A DNA stretch of 64,000 bases from Agapetus fuscipes (GCA_951799405.1 OX637337.1:1550001-1614000); one strand, 5' to 3'. Shown: positions 10,606 through 21,041, counted from the first letter of the stretch. A program made the numbers and translations. Notes: generated by a model from the sequence alone, not told the origin.

Positions 10606-10858
10606 CTAATCTAATCTAATCTAAGTTACAAAGATATGTAACATTGGGGATTCACATTACATGCATTCTAACAAGCAGACACGTACAAGTTTGCATTTGC
10701 GCATACCGCATGTGAACCTACAATATAAAAACCAAATCTCAAATGGACATACACCCTGCAACTCTTGTCGACCTTCCCTGAAACAGGGGTGACATTGGCA
10801 AAGTGAACCATTTTTACAGCATGGGTGGTCAGCCGCATACCAACCTATAAGTCAAGGA
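10606..10858 (-). repeat. S1 module, full with (TCTAA)n tail
   Basis: Begins with three TCTAA units (TTAGA on the sense strand) and ends at 'ataagtcaagga'. The 360 bp to its left (10241-10605) show no feature. Confidence 0.88.
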
Positions 10859-10861
10859 TTG

Positions 10862-11000
10862 TAAAGAATGAAAAAACGGATTGTACTGACCGTGCAAAAG
10901 AGAAGAACGATTTTCTCTACGTTTCGACGGAGTCATAGCCGACGTCTTCAGGAGACGTGTGTCCTGAAGAAGAAGAAGACGTGTGGAGAAGTAGTGAGGT
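10862..11000 (-). mobile_element. Penelope-like remnant with hammerhead-like motif
   Basis: On the minus strand 10955-10914 reads TCTC-CTGAAGA-(imperfect stem II)-GAAA-CG-TA-GAGA. A related segment is at 34938-35035, and both share the flanking 'gaacgattt...ctctac' block. Its left part abuts and truncates the mariner fragment at about 11000. Confidence 0.55.
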
Positions 11001-11002
11001 AC

Positions 11003-11344
11003 TCACCTTTCAAGCCTTTTCACCTTTCCAATTTGCTTCAAGTGAATTAAAACAGTGTTATCACTAACTTTGCAGCCTACAGCTAACTCGGACGTGGTTT
11101 GCGATGGATCCGCTTCCACAAAAATCTTCAATTCCTCATTATCTATTATGGTCTCCGGCCGTCCACGAGGCTTGTTCTGCAGGCTGAAATTTCCAGAACG
11201 AAAATGTTCTAACCAAAAACGCACTATGTTTTCTTTTTTGACATCGTTGCCATACACATCATTAATCCTTCGATCCGTTTCTGCAGCACTAGTGTCACGG
11301 TGGAACTCGTACTTGTAAACAACACGATATTTCAAGTTTTCCAT
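11003..11344 (-). pseudogene. mariner transposase N-terminal DNA-binding domain, truncated
   Basis: From Met (11344) the product reads MENLKYRVVYKYEFHRD..., followed by AAETDRRINDVYG, VRFWLEHFRSGNFSL, RGRPE and SDNTVLIHLKQIGKVKRLER. This is the bipartite helix-turn-helix of mariner/Tc1 transposases and resembles SETMAR-type mariners. The frame is intact for 113 residues and stops just where the WVPHEL motif and DDD catalytic domain should begin. The sequence beyond is the Penelope-like remnant, so the gene is truncated. A donor-like AAG/GTGAGT lies at the break (about 10997-11005). Confidence 0.85.
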
Positions 11345-11514
11345 TTTGTAAAATGAGTGACGCAAAGAAAAAAACAATTGAGTTACGAACAAATGAATAA
11401 CAGTTTTCGAAACATAAATAGGTACAGAGTAAATAGCTGTAAAAATTTGAATTTGGAATTCTTGGAATTCTCAACCAAAGAGGAGATATTTGAGATCAAA
11501 GTGATAACAAGATA

Positions 11515-11625
11515 TTTGTAAGTACACATTCAGCATTTGTAAGCGCGAACTTGTTGGTTTGTGGGCATTCATCTGAGAGCTTTAAATGAATATATCCTTG
11601 CAACTTACATTATAGATTTATTATA
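11515..11625 (+). repeat. S1 module, 3' ~110 bp only
   Basis: 5'-truncated S1, from 'tttgtaagtacaca' to the tail. Confidence 0.7.
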
Positions 11626-11689
11626 AAGTGGCCAGTATGGCAAAACGCCAATTTCATATTTAAGGACCTAATATACAACAAATAGCTAT

Positions 11690-12020
11690 CCGGTGAATAG
11701 CTCAGTTGGTAGAGTGCTTGCATTCCATGCCGAGAGCTCGGGTTCGAATCCCACCGAGGGTGTCAGAAATGATTTCCTCTGTCGGTGTTTATTTCATACC
11801 CCAAAAGAAAATACCGGAAAGATTTACTCAGCCTTCACAAGAGATGAGTACCAGCCCTCCCGGGAGTTGGGAAACCCCCATTTTAACTGAAGTAGTTGCC
11901 GTAAGGCTGGCCCCCTTACCTGTAAAAATCAATAGGTTCCACACGCCACATCCGAAACCCTTCGGGGATAACGCAGCAAGAAGTTACACTATATGTGCAG
12001 CTTAGTTGCGTTGCGAGTTC
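11690..12020 (+). repeat. T2 SINE, reference copy
   Basis: A tRNA-derived head carries box A 'tagctcagttggtagagtg' and box B 'gggttcgaatccc', about 35 bp apart; the anticodon loop would read TCC. The body contains the signature 'gaaatgatttcc', 'cggtgtttatttca', 'actcagccttcacaag', 'atgagtaccagccctc', 'ttcggggataacgc', and a 3' end 'tatgtgcagcttagttgcg'. About 15 copies occur in the window. The tRNA head implies pol III transcription and LINE-dependent mobility. Confidence 0.85.
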
Positions 12021-12159
12021 ATTGTCCTCAATCCTCAAAAAAATAAAAAAATAATAAAGAGTGAAAATAAAACAGAGTTTTAATAACTAAATAAATGTAT
12101 ATTTAATTTGCTTTTACCTTTTACCTTCATATTACGAAATTTTACTTTCAACGTCCATC

Positions 12160-12362
12160 TTGACTTAAAAGTTGGTATGAGGCTGACTACACATACTGTA
12201 AAAAATGGTTTTCACAGTGTCCAAGGCAATTGCTCTTGAAACTATGGACAGATGTTTGCCCTTGCACCCGAAATGGAGAACCTTAGCATACATGTTAGCG
12301 TGTGCATTAAGTATGAACCTTATGAGTTAATCTATTTTTGCAACTTAGATTATAGGTTGTCA
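12160..12362 (+). repeat. S1 module with diverged or replaced centre
   Basis: Typical start ('ttgacttaaaagttggtatg') and end ('gcaacttagattatagg'), but about 80 bp in the middle do not align with S1. Confidence 0.65.
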
Positions 12363-12404
12363 TCCGGATAAGTCCACACAGACTCCAATGAGAAGATATC
12401 CAGT

Positions 12405-12612
12405 TCGAAACTCGAAGAAAGAAATGAGAACCAGCCCCCTCGAGAGCTGGGAAACCCCCACTTCAACTATGGTGGTTAACGTGAGGTTGACCCCCTTACC
12501 CGTAAGAATATACAGGTCGCAAATTGCCACATGCTAACCTTTCAGAGATAACGCTGGCAAGAAGTTAGATACACTATTTGTATAGTCTAGTTTCTTAGTT
12601 GCATATTAAAAT
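12405..12612 (+). repeat. T2 SINE, 3' two-thirds
   Basis: Shares 'gaaatgagaaccagcccc', 'gagctgggaaacccccact' and the 'gcttagttgc'-type end. The tRNA head is missing. Confidence 0.75.
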
Positions 12613-12631
12613 AAACGAGTTGAATATGTAT

Positions 12632-12880
12632 ACGAATCCCTGCGGAGCACAAAAAATATACCATTTATATTTTCAAATTCGCTCTTCGCTGGGTTGAAAA
12701 TTTCATAAACCTTTACCAAAGACCGGTCATCAAAAGGTTCATTCAGCCTTACAGAAATTGAGTCTTGCTTGAGAATTGTCGCTTTCTACAGCGATGACCA
12801 AGCTCGCAGAGGGCTCTTGAGGTGTGATACACACAAAAACAGCGCTCACCAAATAAATCAGCCTATTTTTTTTTTAACCC
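12632..12880 (+). repeat. T1 SINE without its tRNA head
   Basis: Starts inside box B ('aatccctgcggagcac') and runs to 'caaataaatcagcc'. Confidence 0.8.
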
Positions 12881-12892
12881 GTCAATAAAGGT

Positions 12893-13270
12893 GTATCTAA
12901 TCTAATCTAAGCTGCAAGGATATATACCATTTAAGATTTATATTAAATGCATTCCCACAAGCAGACATGTATAATTTCGCGCTAACACATATGCCAGATG
13001 TGGACCTACATTATAAGAACCCATCTCAAATGAACATAAGCCCTGCAACTCTTGCCGTCCTTCCCTGAGACAGGGGTGACATTGGCAAAGTGAACCATAT
13101 TTTCACAGTATGGGTGGTCAGCCGCATACCAACCTACAAGTCAAGGAACATACATGACAAATTACATTTTTAAAATCACTAAATTATAATACATATGTAT
13201 GGACATCAAAAACTAACAGAAAACAAATTTTAATCCAGTCTTACATAATATACTGATTCTAATCTAAACG
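12893..13270 (-). repeat. S1 plus adjoining LINE A 3' UTR
   Basis: S1 at 12893-13147, followed without a break by LINE A 3' UTR sequence ('aacatacatgacaaattac', 'tatggacatcaaaaactaac'). Confidence 0.8.
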
Positions 13271-13282
13271 AAATATCACAGA

Positions 13283-13345
13283 GACGGTTTTTGACGTGTG
13301 ATTCACAAAAAAACAGCACTTGACCAATAAATAATGCGCACTTGT
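13283..13345 (+). repeat. T1 SINE 3' fragment
   Basis: Matches the 'gtgtgattcacaaaaaaacagc...caataaat' end of T1. Confidence 0.55.
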
Positions 13346-13653
13346 TTATTTTTATTAAAAGGTAAGAATATACCATTAATTATAATGGCGTCTAACACCT
13401 TTTGATAAATTAAGGTAATTTTCATGCATTAATTACTCTTAAGTGTTCTCGGAATTCTCAAACAAAGCTGCGAGTCGTTTTCCTATAACGATGTTATTGT
13501 AGCGACGGTTTTCACCTTTATTGTATGAAACTGGATCACAATTGCCAATGTCACTCCAATGCCGAGAAAACGGTGGCAAAATTTGCATACCTATTTTTTA
13601 AGCTTTACACCTAAATGGAGGTGAAATGAATACCATTAAAAAACTTGCCAAAT

Positions 13654-13902
13654 CGTCCCCTTAGTACTTGTTTTTCTTGTGCTAGCCAAAGGTAATTTCA
13701 CATGAGCAATGTTTGTATGTGTACTGGACCAATGTCTCTTATGTAAACTGGAAATTGATTTTAACAATATTGAAAGAAACTTTTGCATTATCGAGTTTTT
13801 TTCTTAGCTCACATTGTGTCGAATGTGATTCTTGCGACAATTTCATTGAAAGGGCATCTTTGAATCAAATGATGGATAAGCCTAACAAGAACCGGAGGGA
13901 CG
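13654..13902. mobile_element. MITE A
   Basis: 249 bp with inverted termini CGTCCCCTTAGTACTTG / CAAGAACCGGAGGGACG and the 4-bp duplication 'aaat' on both sides. The subterminal halves are partly self-complementary. Other copies with their own 4-bp duplications lie at 20782, 27227, 41023 and 53065. Confidence 0.8.
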
Positions 13903-14096
13903 AAATTTCAAACAGAGAAAGCTGATGTACATCAGTCACGTTATGAAAAATGAAAAATACCGTCTTCTCCATCTTATCATAGAAAGATTGCTACGCTATC
14001 AGACATGCCTAAAACCTGCGACAATGGTTTAACAAAAGCACCAAATCTCTTTTATGACAAGCAGCATCTAGAGTAAAAATACAGCCATGATGTTCC

Positions 14097-14350
14097 TTGG
14101 CTTATAGGTTGGTATGCGGCTGATCACCCATGCTGTAAAAATGGTTCACTTCGCCAATGTCACCCCTGTTACAGGGAAGGACGGCAAGAGTTGCAGGGTG
14201 TATGTCCATTTGAGATTTGGTTTTTATGTTGTGGGTTCACATGAGGCATGTGCAAGCGCGAACTTGTACGTGTCTGGTTGTGGGAACGTATGTGTTGTGA
14301 ATCTCCAATGTAACATATATTTGCAACTTAGATTAGATTATATTGGGTTA
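14097..14350 (+). repeat. S1 module, full
   Basis: From 'ttccttggcttataggttgg' to a tail of degenerate TTAGA units. Confidence 0.88.
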
Positions 14351-14534
14351 GATGATCGCCGATCTTCGTTAAAAGTGGCACTGAAAAAATAAGAAAACCC
14401 TATGATTGGGTGTACACATCGTATTCCCTATCTAGAGTGCCATAATTTGAAATGTGTCAAACTAACCTGAACAATGTAGTGCAACTTCCTAAGGTTCTTC
14501 TAGGTGTTTTTAAGGGTGTTGAAAGAGCTGTGAA

Positions 14535-14675
14535 ATCCCACTTCAACCGAAAAAGTTGGCGAAGGGCTAACACTTTTACTTGTAGAAATAAATAGGATCC
14601 GCACCCCCATGATACGTTTTCGGGGACTTCGAAGTAAGCAGTTAACGCTATTTTGTAGCTTAGTTGCGTTCGTAT
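14535..14675 (+). repeat. T2 SINE 3' half
   Basis: Diverged T2 body ('gaaatcccacttcaac') ending in 'tagcttagttgcg'. The following 14690-15180 is AT-rich with no feature. Confidence 0.6.
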
Positions 14676-15185
14676 ACTAGTACTGTACGTTCATTTGTCA
14701 ATTTTTAAATAAAAAAATAGATGGCTGATTTTGATTTTACACGACTCTATAAACATAATTTTCGTAAAAAATTATCCTCAATAAATAAACAAAAGTGTAC
14801 ATATTCAATAAAGAAATTTTTTTTTTGTCGTTTTAATTGCTCGAAAAAATATTTTTCACAGTGTTAATACGCAAATCATTATTATATTATTTTGTTTTGT
14901 TTTTACTTAGTAAAAGTTATTTCATGATGAAATTCTTGCCCATCGTTTTTCATCAAACAATAATTATAAAGATAATCAAATACGCGGATACCAGTAGGTA
15001 CTTTAAATGTGCGCACCTCCATTTCAATTTCATTCACAATAACCCGAATGTAATAAATTCTCTCACATTTAACCGGACCTGAGGGCTTTAATAAAGTACG
15101 CACCTCATTCCTTTACCAGTGTGACAAATAGTGCGGAAATTACATAGACCATGCGTTACATACAAAAAAAAAAAAACAATCGTCA

Positions 15186-15415
15186 GTGTTATGGCCGAGA
15201 GGTTCAAGTCACCATTCTTGACTAGCGTATTTGGAACAGAAAAACACTGGTTCGAATCAAGTCTCACCCATTTTTTGACCACAACTTATACCCTGGTTCA
15301 ACAGATACCATTGCATGCACACAACCTTCTGCTTTCGCATGAAGACTGTCGAGGAAAAATAGGTTGGGGAATTGTATTCCTCTTCACAAATCTTTTTAAA
15401 AAAATATTTTAAAAG
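15186..15415 (+). repeat. T3 SINE with type II tRNA-like head
   Basis: The head has box A 'tggccgagaggttcaag', a long variable-arm-like interval and box B 'ggttcgaatc', spaced like a tRNA-Leu/Ser. It is followed by 'ccctggttcaacagat' and an end 'ggaattgtattcctcttcac' plus an A-rich tail. Body or tail fragments recur at 31862, 35850 and 56940. Confidence 0.6.
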
Positions 15416-15424
15416 TTTGGTCTG

Positions 15425-15462
<38 letters not shown>
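15425..15462 (+). repeat. (TGA)n microsatellite
   Basis: About 12 TGA units. Confidence 0.9.
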
Positions 15463-15463
<1 letters not shown>

Positions 15464-15544
15464 ATAGAGCGCCGTTTCGTGACTACTGTCACTGCAAAGG
15501 CGCTTTCAGTGTTGACGCGGCAGAGAAGAAGTGGGTCTTCATTT

Positions 15545-15806
15545 CCCTCTTCTAATCTAATCTAATCTAAGCTGCAAAGATATATATCATTTAAGATTTA
15601 TATTAAATGCATTCCCACAAGCAGATATGTATAATTTCGCGCTAACACATGCCGCATGTGGACCTACAATATAAAAACCCAATCTCAAATGAACATAAGC
15701 CTTGCAACTCTTGCCGTCCTTCCCTGAAACAGGGGTGACATTGGCAAAGTGAACCAATTTTTTATATTATGGGTGGTCAGCCGCATAACAACCTATAAGT
15801 CAAGGA
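15545..15806 (-). repeat. S1 module, reference copy: 3' end of LINE A
   Basis: Sense strand order: 'ttccttgacttataggttg', 'ggctgaccaccca', 'ggttcactttgccaatgtc', 'cctgtttcagggaagg', 'ggcaagagttgca', 'atgttcatttgagattgg', 'gcatgtgttagcgcgaaat', 'tctgcttgtgggaatgcat', 'tttgcagcttagattaga', then (TTAGA)n. Here it is continuous with the LINE A coding remnant at 15905-16381, which places S1 as that LINE's 3' UTR and explains why most copies are 5'-truncated and share one 3' end. About 45 copies occur in this window. Recurrent peptides such as MVHFANVTPVSGK are S1 read in one frame, not genes. Confidence 0.85.
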
Positions 15807-16381
15807 ACATACATGACAAATTACATTTTTTTTAATCAATAAATAACAATATATACATGGACATAAAAAACTAAATCATAAAACCAATTTCACTTTAACA
15901 AACCCTAGCCGCCAACATCACAGATCAACCGCCATTTCTTTCTATCCTTGCATACTTCTTTCATTTCCTCCAGAGTCATAACCTTCTTCATACAAGCTCT
16001 TCTTTTATTATGACTCTGGATATTCCATTCATTCGCAATTTCGGATATTTGGTCAATCCATACCTTTCTCGGTCTTCCTCTACCACGACATCCATCTATT
16101 CTACCAACATATACTTTCTTCGTCAGTCTTTCCTCATTCATTCTCTCCATATGCCCAAACCATCTTAACAAACTTCTTTTAATCTTCACTTTCATACTTT
16201 CCCTTACACCACATTCTTCTCTTACAAAATCATTCCTCACCCTGTCACTCCGTTTTTTCCCAATCATACTTCTTAGAAAGTCCATTTCAACAGCATGGAC
16301 TTTACTAATTTCACTTTCATTCACCGTCCAGGCCTCGTTTCCATACATCAAGGTGGGTAAAAGTATGCCACTGCGTACCAC
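15807..16381 (-). pseudogene. LINE A: C-terminus of reverse transcriptase plus 3' UTR
   Basis: The open frame 16381-15905 reads GILLPTLMYGNEAWTVNESEI... then DFLRSMIGKKRSDRVRN, LLRWFGHMERMNEERLTKKVY, GRGRPRKVWIDQI and MKEVCKDRKKWR, then stop. This is the post-RT region of a widespread arthropod non-LTR retrotransposon. The 5' end is truncated at a CR1-like fragment (about 16382). A 100-bp UTR links it to S1. Confidence 0.88.
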
Positions 16382-16889
16382 CTGCGTATCTTGAAGCTCT
16401 CAATCTCTTCCTTGGCGCGCACTTCTGGGGACAGCTGATTCCAAGTGGACGGTCCTGCAATGGCGAAAGCGCGGTCTCCAAGCACTGTGCTCCTTTTTCT
16501 AAACGGTACACTAACAGTGTCAACAGATCACAAAGTGAGCTCCCTCTGCTCAGACTCTTCCGGATTATCAGTTCCTGCAGGTACTCCAGCACCAATCCAT
16601 GCAATACCTTATGTACAGTGAAGCCAAGCTTTAATTTAATCCTATCTGGGATCTTTACCCAGTAGAGATTCTGTAAGAGTGGGTTAATGTGGCAGTTCTT
16701 GCTCTGACCATAGATGAGACGAGCACTGGCATTTATGACTGATTGCAATCTGTTCGGTTGAGTCGTGTATATGCCATTGCAGTAGCCAACTTTTGATACA
16801 ACGAAGGCGTTTACCAGAGCTTTCAGGCATTCGGTGGTTAGCAATTCTTCACTAGAAGAGACCATAGTAGCCCGAGCTGATAGTGCTGC
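16382..16889 (-). pseudogene. CR1-like LINE reverse-transcriptase C-terminal fragment
   Basis: The minus-strand product includes ALVNAFVVSKVGYCNGIY, PNRLQSVINASARLIYG and INPLLQNLYWVKIPDRIKLKL, the classic C-terminal block of CR1/Jockey-group reverse transcriptases. It is broken on the 5' side by the 292-bp MITE and fused on the 3' side to LINE A. Confidence 0.85.
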
Positions 16890-16892
16890 TAG

Positions 16893-17184
16893 GGGGCCGT
16901 CCATAAATTACGTCATCGATTTTGGCCGATTTTCGACCCCACCCCCCCTACAATCATCATATAGTCATTATCTAATGACCCCCCTCCCCCCTCTTGCTGT
17001 AATAATGGATGAGCTTAATAATTAATAATGTTACATTACTTGCATACTATTTTGGATATTGTGTAAAAATTGGTATTTACAAGAACGACGCCACTTCTGG
17101 GACTCGTACATCATTTGCCATCATCCGCAGACCAGACCCCCCCCCCCCCCCTAAATGCGAATGACGTAATATATGGACAGCCCC
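16893..17184. mobile_element. 292-bp MITE with GGGGCCGTCCAT termini
   Basis: Inverted termini GGGGCCGTCCATAAATTACG / CGTAATATATGGACAGCCCC and a 3-bp duplication 'tag'. It contains G/C homopolymer runs. The second copy (43408-43699) is exactly the same length. A 3-bp duplication suits PIF/Harbinger-type or related transposases, but I cannot fix the superfamily. Confidence 0.85.
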
Positions 17185-17189
17185 TAGTT

Positions 17190-17960
17190 TGGATTTAATA
17201 GTAACCGACCATATCGACTGCTCCAAGGAAGAAGGCAGTAACTCCGAAATTGAGGTTTTTGACTTATTTCCATTTCTGAAGGAAACAAATCATTATCTTC
17301 ATTCCAAGATGACAGTCGTGTCTATATCTCTTTTAAATTTGTTAATCAATGAATGTAAAAAAATAGTTTAGGCATTGTACTCCATGGAATAAATAACATA
17401 AAATTGGCTTTCCTGCAAAACTATAGTACTTTTTGACTTAGTGCTGCCTTCATTGGAGCAGTCGATATATACTAATAAATGAAACGATATCTTGTTATTC
17501 CAGTATCGATTTCTGTCCACATTCCATACATTTACGAGAGTAATAACTTTCCATTTATTGTCCGGTCAGCCCTACAATACCTTTACTCAGAGTGTAAAAC
17601 TTAATCAAAGCTTTTTACCCAAAAATATATGTATACTCAAGCAGCGCTTTCAGTGAGCGTTTAAGTTTCTATACATTATTGCTAAAACGATATGCTTTAG
17701 TTTAAACGGTAAATTTTATATTTGGGTATTTGAGTACTGTTGCCGAAATATAATACGATACTAAGTTTATATGAAAATTTAACGATACAAAATTTTCGAT
17801 ATGAATGTAAAATTTTCAAATTTGTGTCGATGTGTAGACCTATATTCTTGTATGAATTTTTAATCACAAAGCTTGAGGCGTGCATTCCATAGATGATAGA
17901 GGCAAATATACCAATAAAACGCCACGCATATATATAGTGTAACTCCTTTCCTGCGTGGTG
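17190..17960. other. No recognisable feature
   Basis: AT-rich DNA with short open frames lacking domains. The first ~50 bp could be the rest of the MITE target. Confidence 0.45.
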
Positions 17961-17961
17961 C

Positions 17962-18114
17962 AATCGAACATACAAAATAAACCAAACCTCACATGAACAT
18001 ACACTTTGCAACTCCTGCCGCCTTTCCCTGAAAACGGGGTGAAATTAGCCAAAGTGAACCAATTTTGTTCAACATGGGGAATCAGTCTCAAATACAACCT
18101 ATTAGTCAAGGAAT
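17962..18114 (-). repeat. S1 module, 5' half
   Basis: Diverged copy from 'aaccaaacctcacatgaaca' to 'ttagtcaagg'. Confidence 0.7.
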
Positions 18115-18209
18115 CTCGATTGCGTAAATCATAAATGTGTGAAATATACGACGGCACTCCTAGAGAGTAATTTAGTTTTAATACATTATTATCAATTTAC
18201 GCAATCGAG
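18115..18209. repeat. Short foldback, 95 bp
   Basis: Ends CTCGATTGCGTAAA / TTTACGCAATCGAG form a perfect 14-bp inverted repeat. Probably a tiny MITE. Confidence 0.6.
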
Positions 18210-18390
18210 GTGAGTAAAACTCTAAAATAATGGGGTATACGGAATGAATGTGTAAGAAAGAGAAATGCGAAAAAAATGGAAATGGAAAGGAATAAAGTAT
18301 TAAGAGTGCAAGGATAGGAAGAAGTAAAATAGAACTCTGCAGAGTCTATGACCACCCGTAGTGGAATGGCAGCAGTTAGTAATTACTAAG
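18210..18390 (+). pseudogene. LINE B 3' remnant
   Basis: Degenerate KVLRVQG-like coding relic followed by the tail 'gaccacccgtagtggaatgg'. Confidence 0.55.
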
Positions 18391-18398
18391 CCACCTGT

Positions 18399-18735
18399 AC
18401 CCTTAGTACGAGTTGCAAAACTTGAGTAAAGTAAAGTTTACGAAAAGTATTAAAAGAATTATTATGTGTAAGCGCGAAATTATGCATGTCTGCTTGTGGG
18501 AATGCATTTAATATGAATCTCAAATGATACATATCTTTGCAGCTTAGATTTAGATTTAGATTAAAGAGTGATTTTCCCCAAAATCTGCCGTTTTGTTTCT
18601 TACACTTTATGGTCTAGCAAAAGAGTTACAGTGATGAAGAAAATCAAGTAAGTACAAACAGAAACGGCAGATTTTGGGGAAAACCACTCTTTAATACTTT
18701 CCGTAAACTTTACTTTCCTCAAGTTTTTCATCTCG
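18399..18735. mobile_element. MITE C, interrupted by S1
   Basis: Left terminus ACCCTTAGTACGAGTTGC, plus the 'agagtgattttccccaaaat' / 'attttggggaaaaccactct' foldback, as in 57178-57415. A 3' S1 fragment (18462-18566) sits inside. The right terminus is replaced by the Penelope-like motif. Confidence 0.7.
18462..18566 (+). repeat. S1 module, 3' ~100 bp
   Basis: Strongly 5'-truncated copy inserted in MITE C, with a (TTTAGA)n tail. Confidence 0.75.
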
Positions 18736-18741
18736 TTCAGA

Positions 18742-18783
18742 GTACTGGAGATGCAAACGGATTGTTTGCGAAACTGGTCGTGG
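18742..18783 (+). ncRNA. Hammerhead-ribozyme-like motif, diverged
   Basis: GTAC-TGGAGA-T-[GCAAAC..GTTTGC]-GAAA-CTGG-TC-GTGG. The core start is mutated (CTGGAGA for CTGANGA). Confidence 0.45.
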
Positions 18784-19099
18784 AATTTCATATATTCGCC
18801 GTAATAAAAATAAAGCGTATGTATTTTTTTAGGTTTTAAGATGAATGATTACAAAGTTCATGCCTCTACAACCAATAATATCAGGTAATTATTGAAATCG
18901 AGTTTTTTTTTATATTTAAAAAATACTTTCGTTTCTGTCAACCACTAGACACGTTTTTTCCAATAATGTATTTTCTACCAGAATAGAATTTCATTGAGTG
19001 TGTTATTCCACGAAGTGTTTTTTCCCCAATAAAATTTTTATTATTATTACTTCTCCTTTATGATTTCACACTGATAGACTGATAGAAATATATACACTA

Positions 19100-19150
19100 A
19101 CTGTTACTGTTATTCTATTGCCTATTCGCTAGGGGTGGTCAAGAAATGTG
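19100..19150 (-). repeat. LINE B tail fragment
   Basis: 'ctgttactgttattctattg' and 'attcgctaggggtggtcaag' are the LINE B 3' end in reverse. Confidence 0.5.
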
Positions 19151-19204
19151 TCTTAATTTTTCCAATTCTTATATATATTTCTTACAATTTATCCAAATCC
19201 GTTT

Positions 19205-19395
19205 GGTCTCATTTAGTCAGCTTTATTTGATATAAAGCTTAAAAATAGTTGCTTTTGCAAATGCCACCCCTATTTCAAGTAAATTAAACAGTAGTTGCAA
19301 GATTTATGTTTATTTTGTAAGTGTAGGTACATGATGGATGTATAAGCGCGAGCTTGCACGTGTCTGCATTTAGTATGAACCTTCTATAATTTATT
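19205..19395 (+). repeat. S1 module, old copy
   Basis: Diverged but collinear ('atgccacccctatttcaag', 'gtataagcgcgagcttgcac'). It forms an inverted pair with the next entry. Confidence 0.6.
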
Positions 19396-19399
19396 ATGT

Positions 19400-19590
19400 T
19401 ACATGCGAAGATATATTAACGTTTAATATTCATATTAAATGTATGGCTACAAGCAGATTTGCGTACGTTCGCGCTTACAAATGCTGCATATGTAAACCCA
19501 AACCTCACATGAAGATAGACCCTGCAACTTTTGCTGACCTTCCCTGAAAAAGGGTGTGACACTGGCAGAGTGAACAATTCTACACAGAGG
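19400..19590 (-). repeat. S1 module
   Basis: From 'gaagatatattaacgtt' to 'ggcagagtgaac', head-to-head with 19205-19395. Confidence 0.75.
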
Positions 19591-19674
19591 AGCTTACCTT
19601 AAATGTCAACATATAATTATATTATAAATCTTAAACTACAAAGTTTAAACATTTCCATTGTTGTACATGTAGAT

Positions 19675-19733
19675 GGCTCTTGAGGTGTGATTTACACAAA
19701 AAAAGCGCTCACCAAATAAATCATCCCAATATT
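19675..19733 (+). repeat. T1 SINE 3' end
   Basis: 'tggctcttgaggtgtgat' to 'caaataaatcatccc'. Confidence 0.6.
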
Positions 19734-19739
19734 ATTTAA

Positions 19740-20780
19740 ATTTTGTAGGGTTTGTGTATTCACACAGTGCAAATTATTTTAATTTAAAATATATTTTTTT
19801 TTTCAAAAACATAGTTTTATTTTCACAGTGAGTAATTAATTTCATCTGCCTCGAGTACTTTTGGCCTTCAAGTTTCAGGTCATTATCAAGAGTCTCTTGA
19901 TATATTATTAATATTATTTGATTCTTTTTCTGTTTAATTCTGTTCTTTCGCAATTTTATATTTTTGATCAAGCTCACCTTTCCACGAACTACCTCTTTCT
20001 TTTTTTATTTTCAATATCTTCACTAAAAAAAATACAAAAGACCTCTTTGTTCGCAGAAAATTTCAAAATATTTTTTGCTGAATCTAACATTTCATGTCTT
20101 CTTGAGAATTAAAAGAAAACACGTGTCTTTTTTTTGGCTTCTGAAATTGAATTTTCAGAAGTTTAATATCATTATTGTATATTGAGTGAGTTGATTGCTG
20201 CTCATGACGAAATAAATCCTTTGTCAACTTAAATAGACTCCGAGTATAAAACGTCGTACTATACCATCGCGTAAATACAAAAAAAATATGAAAATTAAAG
20301 GCTCTCACTAGAGGTGCTGTTCGAACTCACGTACATTTTTACGTAAACTATTAACGATACGATTTATCCTCGAGCTTCTAAGGAGTTGAAAGATTTTCCG
20401 AGAATATACAGAAAAAATATTTCTTGGACATTATCCTAGAAATGCTTGCCTAGTTTCTATTATATTGTAACAATATCAAGCAATATCTGTAAGTAAATAT
20501 TAATAAATCTATTCGGGAGCTTTTATTTGCCCTCTTTTCAGGAATTCATAATAAAAAGAATGGACCTACTAAAACCATGAAATCTTCTTTTTTATACAGT
20601 CCATCAGAGGGATAATATAGGTTTTGAATAATGTTTACATATTTCAGTCAACAGCTATGTTGGTAAAACGTTTAATCAAGAGAAAATACATGTGTTTGAG
20701 TCCATATGTGTCAGAATTTTTTTTTTTTGTTTTGAAGTGTTTTTCTCATACGTACAAGACCGGAAAGATGAGTGAATAGT
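19740..20780. other. AT-rich stretch, no gene
   Basis: Poly-T/A runs and short open frames without domains. No shared repeat seen. Confidence 0.5.
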
Positions 20781-20781
20781 T

Positions 20782-21041
20782 CGCTCCCCCAGTTCTTGTT
20801 TGCCGTATAGACCAATTCAGTCAAATATGACTTTTTAAAGCAGTTGTCTTAATAAGAATCAAATTGTACACAATCTGAGCTAAGAAAAAACGTAAAACTC
20901 GATAATGTGAGAGTTGTTTTAAATATTTTTTAAGCCAATTTCCTGTTTTCATAAGACACATTGGTCGGTAACACACAAGCAAACATTGCTCATGTAAAAT
21001 TAGCTTAATAGTCTATACGGCAAACAAGAACTAAGGCAGCG
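20782..21041. mobile_element. MITE A, intact
   Basis: 260 bp with 4-bp duplication 'agtt' (20778-20781 and 21042-21045). The termini contain GTTCTTGTTTGCCGTATAGAC and its inverse. Confidence 0.85.

Noticed and set aside
11055..11318. Plus-strand frame over the mariner fragment
   Set aside because: Shadow of the minus-strand HTH coding sequence.
15186..15275. Genuine tRNA-Leu/Ser gene
   Set aside because: Arms pair poorly and the body behind it recurs at other loci, so it is a SINE head. The same reasoning applies to 1345, 24620, 53410 and 58878.
15545..15572. (TTAGA)n as interstitial telomere repeat
   Set aside because: Arthropod telomere unit is TTAGG; the units always sit at the S1 3' end, so they are a retroelement tail.
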